A stretch of 5,799 nucleotides of DNA, from assembly GCA_003221375.1 (NCBI GenBank), contig QHRI01000081.1:1-5799 (forward strand), in the 5' to 3' direction. This document shows, in pieces, positions 1 through 5,799 of the stretch. The notes below the pieces were generated by a model that was not told the origin of the DNA, searched no databases, and saw only the letters and a list, made by a program, of their open reading frames with translations. Positions within the stretch are counted from its first letter, which is position 1. The number at the start of each line of letters is the position of its first letter. Position numbers and translations under genes: made by a program. This stretch comes from Verrucomicrobiota bacterium (GTDB lineage Bacteria; Verrucomicrobiota; Verrucomicrobiia; Chthoniobacterales; UBA10450).

Positions 1-786
1 CGCGATGAGCGAGTCGCACACGAAGCGGAGAAACGCGACCTGGCTGAGTTAAACAGTTACCTTAGCTGGAATGAGACGTTGGAAACGGACCGCAAGATCA
101 TCGAGGTCATTGTTCCGTCGTCCGAGACGATCGTTTCCCAGGATCACAACGGCCTCGGTGCGACACGCGACGACCACGCAGTCCGATCAAATCTCGTGAG
201 ACGAGGCGCCTTTTTAGAAACATTGAGGTTGGTTCCAATCGATAACGATCAGGGATTTGAAATTCCCCCCGCAGAAGCGCACCGCCTCATGTCGATTCTG
301 GCACGCGAACTGCCGAATGAAGCGCGGATGGAGATGATCCGGATATCGCGCGACCGCGAAGGACAACGCGAAGTCGCGCAACTTTTGGTAAAATCTACGA
401 CCGCTGTCTGTACGGCCATCGGTGCGCAACCAATCCCGCTAGCCGATCTACCGATCCTGACCAGCCTGCAACTGATGATGATTTCCGGAATCATGTATGT
501 TGGTGGGCGGGAACGCAGCGTGCGGGCTGCCGCGGAATTCGCCGGCGCCCTCGGTGCAAATGTTGGCGCGGCGATGGTCTTGCGTGAAGGCGCCCGCGCA
601 ATCCTGAAATTCTTTCCCGGTTGGGGCAACGTTGTCTGCGGTCTTGTGGCCGGCTCGGGAACGTACGCGATCGGTCGCGCCGCGACCGCATACTTCATCG
701 AAGGCGTGTCACTGAAGGATGCGCGCCGCACGTATTTGGCGGCCCGAAAAAAACGCCGGCGCACGGAATTGGAAGAAGCTCAATGA
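1..786 (+). CDS. DUF697 (YcjF-like) GTPase-family protein, C-terminal part
   Basis: The frame is open from the first base, so this is the 3' part (261 visible residues) of a longer gene. A TTG at 79 could serve as a start, but it has no ribosome binding site and the reading continues upstream without a stop. Visible residues 127-236 match the DUF697 pattern: a helix leading into IGAQPIPLADLPILTSLQ, then small-residue-rich hydrophobic helices with FFPGWGNVV and AGSGTYAIGRAATAYF, then a basic end (KKRRR). In this family DUF697 usually follows an Era/HSR1-like G domain and is membrane-associated. The preceding segment LRLVPIDNDQG...ARELPNEAR resembles the last strand and helix of a G domain plus the link to DUF697. 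Walker A and the other G motifs would lie off the left edge and are not seen. The cellular role is unknown. The family call is fairly secure; GTPase activity is inferred. Confidence 0.75.
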   Translation, partial: RDERVAHEAEKRDLAELNSYLSWNETLETDRKIIEVIVPSSETIVSQDHNGLGATRDDHAVRSNLVRRGAFLETLRLVPIDNDQGFEIPPAEAHRLMSILARELPNEARMEMIRISRDREGQREVAQLLVKSTTAVCTAIGAQPIPLADLPILTSLQLMMISGIMYVGGRERSVRAAAEFAGALGANVGAAMVLREGARAILKFFPGWGNVVCGLVAGSGTYAIGRAATAYFIEGVSLKDARRTYLAARKKRRRTELEEAQ

Positions 787-846
787 GCGGAAGCGCAGGC
801 GTCGTTCGACGTGCTGATTATATCGAGCATATGCCTAGGAAACTGC

Positions 847-913
847 CGTGAATAACTTGTGAATAAAATTCCGGCTTCCTCCATATTTTGTTCACACGAT
901 TTTGTGAACAAAA
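847..913. promoter_or_regulatory. Cluster of DnaA-box-like 9-mers
   Basis: Four 9-mers close to the DnaA-box consensus TTATNCACA lie within 65 bases. Minus strand 858-866 reads TTATTCACA, a full match. Minus strand 847-855 reads TTATTCACG, one mismatch. Plus strand 888-896 and minus strand 903-911 both read TTGTTCACA, one mismatch. The first two are direct repeats 11 bases apart, about one helical turn; the last two face each other. The local sequence is AT-richer than the flanking genes. The sequence matches are seen directly. Binding by DnaA, or by any protein, is inference; the same repeats could be sites for another regulator of rsmA. Confidence 0.35.
886..913. repeat. Perfect inverted repeat, 11-bp arms
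   Basis: TTTTGTTCACA (886-896) and TGTGAACAAAA (903-913) are exact reverse complements separated by six bases. It lies 43 bases upstream of the rsmA start. The arms begin with T and end with A on both strands, and no T-run follows, so it is not a classical intrinsic terminator. The form suits an operator for a dimeric DNA-binding protein, or two facing DnaA-like boxes. Half-site order is TCACA-N6-TGTGA, the reverse of a CRP site. Confidence 0.6.
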
Positions 914-956
914 AGGTTGATTTCGCCGGATTCGCAGCGCTTTCGGTGACGTTGGT

Positions 957-2315
957 ATGAAGCTCTCGGAGATACGGGCGACGCTTCGAGAAATTCACGT
1001 CTCGCCAGTTAAAACTCTCGGCCAGAATTTTCTGCACGATCAAAACGTTGCCCGATGGATTGTCGATCAAGCGCAGATCACGTCAGATGATTACGTGCTC
1101 GAAATCGGGCCAGGCCTCGGAGCGCTAACAAAACTTATTCTTGATAAAGGCGCGGGGGTTCTTGCGATCGAAAAAGACGCGCGCCTTGCCAATTTTTTAC
1201 GGGACCGTTTCGCTCATCAGCGACTGGAAATACTGAACATCGACGCGCTCAAATTCGATGCGCGTCTCTTGTTCGCGCGTCAACGCGTGAAGTTGGTCGG
1301 CAATCTCCCGTATAACATCTCGAGCGCACTGCTTCTGAAGTTCCTTGCGCATCCAAGCCCTATCGCTCTGTGGTTGTTCACATTACAAAAGGAGATGGCG
1401 GCTCGCCTTTCTGCACAGCCGTCTACTGATGATTACGGCGCTCTGACGTTGCGCACTCAGTTGCGCCATCACGTAAAATATCTGCGCACTCTTTCAGCAA
1501 CCGTCTTCTACCCGCGACCTGAAGTCGATTCCGCAGTAGTGCGGGTCTTGCCGCGAGACCCGCGGGAATTGCCGGCGCACGACAAAGGATTGCTTCTCGA
1601 ATTGATTCGCCTGGGCTTTTCTCAAAGGAGAAAGCAACTGAGAAAGTTGCTTCGAGAGCGAGTCCAAGACTGGGATTCTCTCGCGCGCCACGTCAACATC
1701 GATCCAAAAACTCGGGCGGAAGAGCTGTCGTTATTTCAATGGATCGCCTTGGCGAATTTCATCGCCCCGCCGCCGTACCCGGATATGACGCTAACGAACA
1801 ATGAGCGTTTTCCAGTCGTCGACAAAAATGACAGAATTCTGCGCCATATCAGCCGCCCTGAGGTGCATGCGAATAACTTGCGGCATCGCGCCGTTCATAT
1901 CCTGATTTTCAACCCTGCAGGCGAAGTCTATTTACAGCAACGCTCGCGCTGGAAAGATCGGCATCCCCTGAAGTGGGACTCGAGCGCTGCTGGACACGTA
2001 GCCGGCACGGAGAGTTACGATGAAACAGCGGGGCGCGAACTGAAAGAAGAACTCGGGATCGGCGTTTCTCTCACGAAAATTTCCAAGCTCCCTGCTTCAG
2101 AGCGCACTGACCAGGAGTTTGTCTGGCTTTATCGCGGCGAAGTTGCTGGCGACTTTTCGCCAAACCGAACAGAGATTGAAACTGGCGCATTCTTTCCTGA
2201 GACGATCATCGATGGTTGGGTCGCCGCGCGACCAGAAGACTTTGCGCCAGGATTCATCGAATGCTGGAAAGTCTATCGTCAGAAAAATCCCCGTAATCGT
2301 GGTGCGCTTACTTAA
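957..2315 (+). CDS. rsmA: RsmA/KsgA 16S rRNA dimethyltransferase fused to a NUDIX hydrolase domain
   Basis: Residues 1-270 are a complete RsmA, which dimethylates two adjacent adenines near the 3' end of 16S rRNA using S-adenosylmethionine during small-subunit maturation. Visible motifs: LGQNFLHD (21-28), SAM motif I LEIGPGLGALT (48-58), acidic loop IEKD (71-74), NIDAL (94-98), catalytic NLPYNIS (116-122), FYPRPEVDSAVV (184-195) and GFSQRRKQLRKLL (220-232). After a short Pro-rich linker (271-276), residues 277-452 form a NUDIX domain with a perfect box at 346-368 (G-x5-E-x7-REL-x-EE-x-GI), including R360, E361, E364 and E365. The approach (VVDKNDRIL, HRAVHILIFN, WDSSAAGHV) resembles YfcD and IPP-isomerase-like NUDIX proteins. 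The Cys motif of type I IPP isomerase is absent, so hydrolase rather than isomerase activity is likelier. Standalone RsmA is about 260-290 residues. Met277 has no ribosome binding site before it, which favours one polypeptide. The ATG at 957 fits the usual RsmA N-terminus. The NUDIX substrate is unknown. Confidence 0.95.
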   Translation: MKLSEIRATLREIHVSPVKTLGQNFLHDQNVARWIVDQAQITSDDYVLEIGPGLGALTKLILDKGAGVLAIEKDARLANFLRDRFAHQRLEILNIDALKFDARLLFARQRVKLVGNLPYNISSALLLKFLAHPSPIALWLFTLQKEMAARLSAQPSTDDYGALTLRTQLRHHVKYLRTLSATVFYPRPEVDSAVVRVLPRDPRELPAHDKGLLLELIRLGFSQRRKQLRKLLRERVQDWDSLARHVNIDPKTRAEELSLFQWIALANFIAPPPYPDMTLTNNERFPVVDKNDRILRHISRPEVHANNLRHRAVHILIFNPAGEVYLQQRSRWKDRHPLKWDSSAAGHVAGTESYDETAGRELKEELGIGVSLTKISKLPASERTDQEFVWLYRGEVAGDFSPNRTEIETGAFFPETIIDGWVAARPEDFAPGFIECWKVYRQKNPRNRGALT

Positions 2316-2547
2316 ACCCGACAAACTTTCTTCGCGGCAAACGGCGCAGAGCCGATTGTTTGAATTTCCGCGCGGCACGCTTCGCCTTTAGTTTACTGCC
2401 ATAGACGCTGTCGCTAAACATCTTGGTTACGATTTTCTCTCCGCGAAGGAAGTGGACCTGAAAACCATGCGTCTGTTTCTTAGCGCGCGTTTTTGTGTCG
2501 ATGCGGCGAATGTTTGCCTCTGAGTCAGGATTAGGACGTCTTCGCAT
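2308..2547 (-). CDS. Small basic AP2-like domain protein
   Basis: This 79-residue protein has roughly one third Lys and Arg and only about five acidic residues. Residues 27-65 (HGFQVHFLRGEKIVTKMF, then SDSVYGSKLKAKRAARKFKQS) follow the pattern of bacterial AP2/ERF-like DNA-binding modules: three strands with G-x-Q-V and FSDS-x-YG, then a Lys/Ala-rich helix. Such domains occur in homing endonucleases, integrases and short standalone proteins, and bind DNA through the sheet. A nucleic-acid-binding role is therefore inferred; the target is unknown. The gene lies 30 bases downstream of the L,D-transpeptidase on the same strand and may share its transcript. Its stop overlaps the rsmA-NUDIX 3' end by 8 bases, tail to tail. 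No clear ribosome binding site is visible. The domain call is by pattern memory and moderately sure; that it is a real gene is supported by tight packing and composition. Confidence 0.7.
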   Translation of the reverse strand: MRRRPNPDSEANIRRIDTKTRAKKQTHGFQVHFLRGEKIVTKMFSDSVYGSKLKAKRAARKFKQSALRRLPRRKFVGFK

Positions 2548-2577
2548 AAAACGAAACTAACTGAACAATCTCAGCAA

Positions 2578-3354
2578 TCAACGAGGCAAACTTGTCGGGT
2601 CGCTTCGCCCCAACGTATCCGGTGAAGGCAGGTTCCACGAACGCCACTTTTTTTCGTATTCGTTAGCGGCCAACAATGCGTAACAGGGATGCCGTTTTGC
2701 TCGCAACCAGACGATCAGCTTCACAAGGTTTTCCTGCGCCATCGTCGTGCAGCCAGTCGTCGGCCGATTCACGCCGCGGCGGATATGAAAAAAAATCGCG
2801 CTTCCTGCGCCAGGCACTGGCGGATCGGAGTTGTGACGAATCTCCACCAGCCAGTGATAAGCGAAATCGCCCGAGCGCATTTTTTCGTGCGTGTAATTAT
2901 CCGGCGGATTTTTCGGATCGATCACGATGTGCCGGTTGTAGTTAGGCGAGCGGGGGTCATCGCTCCAAATGTCTGCTTCCGTCACCTGTCGATATGGATA
3001 GTCGCCGCCGGGAGGCAGCTGCGCTTCGTATCCGAAAACCTGACCAATCTCGAAAACGCCCGCAGGCGCGCGACCATCGCGTTCTTTCTTTCGAACGCCG
3101 GATTCATTTTGCCCCGCAAGCCCGGTGCCCCAGGCGAGCCCATTTTTACCAAACAACACCGGAAAGGGCCCAGCGATCGCCGTCCAATTCCCGCCGTGTG
3201 CACGTTCAAAGAGTCGCAGCTCGCCGCGCATGGAATTCCCCGTGGGCGCGATCCCCACAATGAGCTGTGTGCAATCGTTTGGAACACCATCGGCGTACGC
3301 ATGAATGCCAGCCGCTATAAATAAGCAGACCGTGAGACAATGCGAGGTCGACAT
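2578..3354 (-). CDS. Exported L,D-transpeptidase family (YkuD-like) protein
   Basis: This 258-residue protein starts with a signal peptide (hydrophobic residues 6-19, likely cleavage after HAYA at 21), so it acts outside the cytoplasmic membrane. The rest resembles the COG3786-type YkuD branch: an N-terminal strand pair with GPFPVLFGKNG (62-72), the RAPAGVFEIG segment (95-104), RHIVIDP (141-147), and the active-site region SAIFFHI (185-191) followed by RPTTGCTTM (197-205). His190 and Cys202 are the probable catalytic pair; the nucleophilic Cys in a (S/T)xGC context is the family hallmark. L,D-transpeptidases form 3-3 peptidoglycan cross-links or attach proteins to the wall, but this branch is poorly characterised and could also trim or bind wall peptides. 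It is divergent from the PRC-barrel gene across a 120-base gap and precedes the AP2-like gene. Length and motifs look intact. The ATG at 3354 is chosen because it gives a proper signal peptide; no ribosome binding site is evident. Confidence 0.85.
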   Translation of the reverse strand: MSTSHCLTVCLFIAAGIHAYADGVPNDCTQLIVGIAPTGNSMRGELRLFERAHGGNWTAIAGPFPVLFGKNGLAWGTGLAGQNESGVRKKERDGRAPAGVFEIGQVFGYEAQLPPGGDYPYRQVTEADIWSDDPRSPNYNRHIVIDPKNPPDNYTHEKMRSGDFAYHWLVEIRHNSDPPVPGAGSAIFFHIRRGVNRPTTGCTTMAQENLVKLIVWLRAKRHPCYALLAANEYEKKWRSWNLPSPDTLGRSDPTSLPR

Positions 3355-3474
3355 TCAGAGTTCACAAGGGATCGAATTTTTCCAGCTTCGCCACTTGTTT
3401 TCACATCTGTGGCAACGGTGCGCGGCGATTGGTTTGTAGCGGCTCCATCAGTTTAACCCGCAACCCCATCCCTT
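3355..3474. promoter_or_regulatory. Divergent intergenic region
   Basis: This gap must carry the start signals for both the L,D-transpeptidase (leftward) and the PRC-barrel gene (rightward). A weak sigma-70-like pair is visible for the rightward gene: TTGGTT (3429-3434), 17 bases, TTTAAC (3452-3457), which would give a leader of only about 11 bases. An imperfect dyad, GTTTTCACA-TC-TGTGGCAAC (seven of nine pairs), lies in the middle of the gap near 3397-3416. No convincing leftward promoter was found. Confidence 0.3.
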
Positions 3475-4482
3475 ATGAAAACATTACGCTTATTCGGAGC
3501 AATGATCGCCGTTCTGGGTGCGGTCGTTGTTTCCATGTCAGCACAAACCCAGAGTTCGACCGTTCAGGTCAGCAAGCTCGTCGGCACCAAAGTGAAATCC
3601 TCGCAGGGCGAAGAAATCGGCGTTGTCAAAGACGTCATGATCGATCGTAGCACAGGGTGCATGGCCTACACTGTTCTTTCCACCAGCGAGGGCGGAGCAC
3701 GTGCTGCCGCCGGTGGTAAACTCGTTGCGGTTCCGTGGGCAGTCTATTCTCCCGCATCTGACGTAAACGTTCTCACTGTGACAGTTGATCGCGAGCGAAT
3801 CTACAGCGCGCCAGTATTCGATTATGCGCGCATCGATGAATATTCGAGACCCGATTACATTACCAACGTCTATGGCTACTACGGCGTAAGCCCTGGGGCG
3901 GAAATTGGCGCTGGAGTTTCCCGTACGACCACAACGGGTGTCTCTACCGGAGCAACCACCGGTGCAGGCGTAGCTGGGTCACCGCCGGCCGGGGGCGCCT
4001 CGCCTGCAGCAACGGCTCCGCCAGCTACTGGAAGGTCACCGGCCGGGGCGGCTTCATCAGCCGGCAGAGAATCGCCACGTCCGCGCGAGACAGCAGCGAG
4101 ACCTCATGCTACGGCGCCGCCGCGCGAACGCGAGGGTGCCGCTGCGAGCCCTCCGGCTACAGAGGAGCGCCGGAGAGCCAGACCTGGGGAAACGGAATCT
4201 CCAAGCAGCAGAACAAGAGAAGAGCGCGGCACGAGACCAAGACCGGAAGAAACAGAATCCGAGAGAAGCGGAACTAGAGAGGAACGGAGCACCAGAGCCA
4301 GGCCGGAGGAAACCGAACCTCCGAGCGGCGGTGCGGAACTTCAAAGAGAACCTTCTCGGACGACCCGGGAATCTCCACCCGAGGCAACAAATCCGAGCGA
4401 AAGAACCACGGAAGGCACCCAAACGCGTCCTCACAGGAAGCCAGTAAGGCCCGAGAGCGCGTCTCCTCCACCGGGACCGTAA
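3475..4482 (+). CDS. Exported PRC-barrel protein with a long repetitive disordered tail
   Basis: This 335-residue protein has a signal peptide (hydrophobic 6-22, likely cleavage after SMSA at 23). Residues 30-110 form a PRC-barrel domain: VSKLVGTKVKSSQGEEIGVV (32-51), then VMIDRSTGCMAYTVLS (54-69), VAVPWAVY (84-91) and VNVLTVTVDRERI (97-109), the usual barrel strands. A Tyr-rich stretch follows (ITNVYGYYGVSPGAE). From about residue 140 to the end the chain is low-complexity: first Gly/Ala/Thr-rich, then Pro/Glu/Arg/Ser/Thr-rich, surely disordered. PRC-barrels occur in RimM and in exported stress or envelope proteins; the ligand is usually unknown. With the export signal, an envelope or surface role is likely, and the charged tail may bind wall or surface polymers (inference). 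It is divergent from the L,D-transpeptidase. No Shine-Dalgarno sequence is visible before ATG 3475, but the signal peptide supports this start. Confidence 0.85.
   Translation: MKTLRLFGAMIAVLGAVVVSMSAQTQSSTVQVSKLVGTKVKSSQGEEIGVVKDVMIDRSTGCMAYTVLSTSEGGARAAAGGKLVAVPWAVYSPASDVNVLTVTVDRERIYSAPVFDYARIDEYSRPDYITNVYGYYGVSPGAEIGAGVSRTTTTGVSTGATTGAGVAGSPPAGGASPAATAPPATGRSPAGAASSAGRESPRPRETAARPHATAPPREREGAAASPPATEERRRARPGETESPSSRTREERGTRPRPEETESERSGTREERSTRARPEETEPPSGGAELQREPSRTTRESPPEATNPSERTTEGTQTRPHRKPVRPESASPPPGP
4162..4338 (+). repeat. Tandem repeat in the PRC-barrel protein tail, about 3 x 20 residues
   Basis: Three successive units of 19-20 residues begin with EER at residues 230, 249 and 269: EERRRARPGETES, EERGTRPRPEETES and EERSTRARPEETEP, each followed by a Ser-rich spacer. 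At DNA level the period is 57-60 bases and the plus strand is strongly purine-rich. Copies have diverged but keep R-P-x-E-T-E. Such arrays arise by slippage or unequal crossing over and often vary in copy number between strains. Confidence 0.8.
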
Positions 4483-4565
4483 CAGCAACAATAACCGATC
4501 AATCAAGTGCGCGAGATCCCCCCGCAGCTTGGTTTGTGCTCGCGAAACTGCGTTATTGCCCCGTG
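4483..4565. terminator. Convergent intergenic region with nested inverted repeats
   Basis: The gap separates two genes that run towards each other. CAATAAC (4489-4495) pairs with GTTATTG (4552-4558), and inside it CGCGAG (4510-4515) pairs with CTCGCG (4539-4544). The resulting long imperfect hairpin could act as a shared transcription end for both genes, but the loop is large and there is no T-run, so intrinsic termination is uncertain. Confidence 0.3.
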
Positions 4566-5798
4566 TCAGTTTTGAGCTTCTACGGCAGCTGTATCAGCCG
4601 GCAGGTATTTCACGCCGATCAGCCAGGCCACGCCGGAAAGGAGAATTATTCCGGACACAAACAGGAATGCCATGTGCATATTTGTGTGACCACCAATGTA
4701 TCCCAGGAGCCAGAATGCCTGCACATCGCCGAACGCGTGGATAACGAAAATGTTTACCGCGAATGCCGTCGCGCGTACCGCCGGCAACGAAACGTTGGCC
4801 AGAGCCGTGTTTGAGGGACCTGTGTTTAGAAACAAGAAAAAGATCGCGAGAAACATGGTAATCCATGCTGCAGGAAACGGAACGTAAAGCGTCGCGATAA
4901 AAAACGGACACGCGATCAGCATCCCGATTCCCGAGACCCAGAAATAGGAACCTGCGAAGCGCGAACGCAACCTGTCGGCAATAATGCCTCCCAGAAGTGT
5001 CGAGACCAAACCCGCGACTACGGTAATCAAGCCAAAAATCGTCATGCCCACGTCGGGACTTTGGTTGCGATAACGCAGATACGCCGGCACCCAGAAGCCC
5101 AAACCGCCCGTGACAAAAGTCATCAGCGTCATGGCGACGCAATTGATGAGAAAAGAACGTGTGCGGAACAAATTCAGATAGGCGCGCAGACTTCGGCGCG
5201 GTGACTTTTGTGCCAGATGACCTGCAGCGAAGCGCGGGTCGCGTTGCCAGAAGCAGAGCAGGCCGAGCAATAAACCCGGCGGGGCAACGAGATAAAATGC
5301 CCAACGCCAACCGAAGTGAGCACCAATCAATCCACCGACCACATACCCGAGCGCGCTCCCGACCGGAATCGCCGCGCAAAAAATTGCCATGATGCGACCC
5401 CGTGTTTCGATCGGGAAGAGATCGGACAAGATCGTCGGCGCCGCCGGGCCGTAACCGCCTTCACCAATTCCAACGCATACACGAGTAGCGAAAAGAATCG
5501 CGAAGGTCGCCGCAAGACCAGAGCCGCCACTCGCCAGACTCCACAAAATTACAGCGGAACCAACAATGAGCCAACGTGAGATCCGATCCGCGAGCAAACC
5601 GAGAATTGGCGCGCTAACCATGTAAGTTACGAAGAATGCGTCGCCAAGCAGACCAGTTTTGGTCATGGCGTTTACGTCGTCAGGCGCGAAAAAAGTTGTG
5701 CGAATATCAGGCTCGAGCGCGGCCAGAACTTGGCGGTCGATATAGTTGAAAAGATTGATAGCCAGCAGCAGAAAAAGCGCGGTACGCGCGCCACTCAT
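4566..5798 (-). CDS. MFS transporter, Spinster-like
   Basis: A 410-residue integral membrane protein with about twelve hydrophobic segments split into two halves by a charged loop near residues 184-212, as in the major facilitator superfamily. The first helix carries NLFNYIDRQVL (15-25), typical of the Spinster-type branch; loop 2-3 holds motif A GLLADRISRW (67-76); helix 4 holds R106-x3-G110-x2-E113 with GGYGPAAPTILSDLFP (114-129), and ETRGR and FGWRWAFY follow. The conserved D21-R22 and R106-E113 are the residues expected to take part in proton coupling. Bacterial relatives are commonly annotated as MFS permeases with unknown substrate; eukaryotic Spinster proteins carry lipids such as lysolipids and sphingosine phosphate, so the substrate here cannot be named. 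The ATG at 5798 is at the window edge and the frame may begin further upstream. The C-terminus looks complete, ending after a short polar tail. Confidence 0.85.
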   Translation of the reverse strand: MSGARTALFLLLAINLFNYIDRQVLAALEPDIRTTFFAPDDVNAMTKTGLLGDAFFVTYMVSAPILGLLADRISRWLIVGSAVILWSLASGGSGLAATFAILFATRVCVGIGEGGYGPAAPTILSDLFPIETRGRIMAIFCAAIPVGSALGYVVGGLIGAHFGWRWAFYLVAPPGLLLGLLCFWQRDPRFAAGHLAQKSPRRSLRAYLNLFRTRSFLINCVAMTLMTFVTGGLGFWVPAYLRYRNQSPDVGMTIFGLITVVAGLVSTLLGGIIADRLRSRFAGSYFWVSGIGMLIACPFFIATLYVPFPAAWITMFLAIFFLFLNTGPSNTALANVSLPAVRATAFAVNIFVIHAFGDVQAFWLLGYIGGHTNMHMAFLFVSGIILLSGVAWLIGVKYLPADTAAVEAQN

Positions 5799-5799
5799 C

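Noticed and set aside
249..764. Minus-strand open frame of 171 residues
   Set aside because: It lies opposite the DUF697 gene, has no recognisable domain and a composition typical of an antisense shadow.
886..913. CRP-type binding site or intrinsic terminator
   Set aside because: The half-sites are in the opposite order to the CRP consensus, and no T-run follows the stem on either strand.
1785..2315. Separate NUDIX gene starting at the internal ATG
   Set aside because: No ribosome binding site precedes it and the reading frame is continuous with rsmA, so a fusion is the simpler reading.
1785..2315. Isopentenyl-diphosphate isomerase activity for the NUDIX domain
   Set aside because: The catalytic Cys motif expected for type I isomerase is replaced by WDSSAAGHV; the domain is closer to YfcD-like NUDIX proteins.
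2689..3324. Plus-strand open frame of 211 residues
   Set aside because: It is antisense to the L,D-transpeptidase, which has a signal peptide and active-site motifs; the plus-strand product shows no domain.
4057..4506. Open frames on both strands within the PRC-barrel tail
   Set aside because: They result from the biased, repetitive base composition; the Arg/Ser/Phe-rich products match nothing known.
4594..5379. Second minus-strand frame of 261 residues inside the MFS gene
   Set aside because: It overlaps a clear twelve-helix transporter in another frame and lacks any membrane or domain pattern of its own.
1..5799. CRISPR array, tRNA, rRNA, insertion sequence, prophage or defence system
   Set aside because: Reading both strands showed no spaced direct repeats, clover-leaf sequence, transposase, integrase or known defence gene.

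Overview
The window reads as ordinary bacterial chromosome: six protein-coding genes packed tightly, with intergenic gaps of 30 to 170 bases. No rRNA, tRNA, CRISPR array, insertion sequence or phage gene was recognised. Moderately high GC, almost no clear Shine-Dalgarno sequences, an RsmA fused to a NUDIX domain, a DUF697 GTPase, a small AP2-like basic protein and a Spinster-type MFS carrier together suggest a soil or freshwater Verrucomicrobiota (Spartobacteria-like) genome. That assignment is inference from gene content, not from a phylogenetic marker comparison.

Left part (1-956): the C-terminal part of a DUF697 (YcjF-like) GTPase-family protein enters from the left edge and ends at 786. 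It is followed by a 170-base gap holding a perfect 11-bp dyad and four 9-mers resembling DnaA boxes.

Centre (957-3354): a 452-residue protein joins a complete 16S rRNA dimethyltransferase (RsmA/KsgA) to a complete YfcD-like NUDIX hydrolase in one frame. Its 3' end overlaps by 8 bases the 3' end of a small, very basic AP2-like gene on the minus strand. That small gene lies 30 bases downstream of an exported L,D-transpeptidase (YkuD fold, minus strand), so the two may form one transcription unit.

Right part (3355-5799): a 120-base divergent gap separates the L,D-transpeptidase from an exported PRC-barrel protein with a long disordered tail rich in Pro, Glu, Arg and Thr that contains a 20-residue tandem repeat. 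It converges on a minus-strand MFS transporter of the Spinster type, whose start lies at the right edge.

The genes do not form one obvious pathway: they cover ribosome maturation with possible nucleotide clean-up, cell-wall cross-linking, an envelope protein and solute export. No convincing new multi-gene system was found. The points most worth checking are the RsmA-NUDIX fusion, the DnaA-box-like cluster in front of it and the AP2-like small protein.
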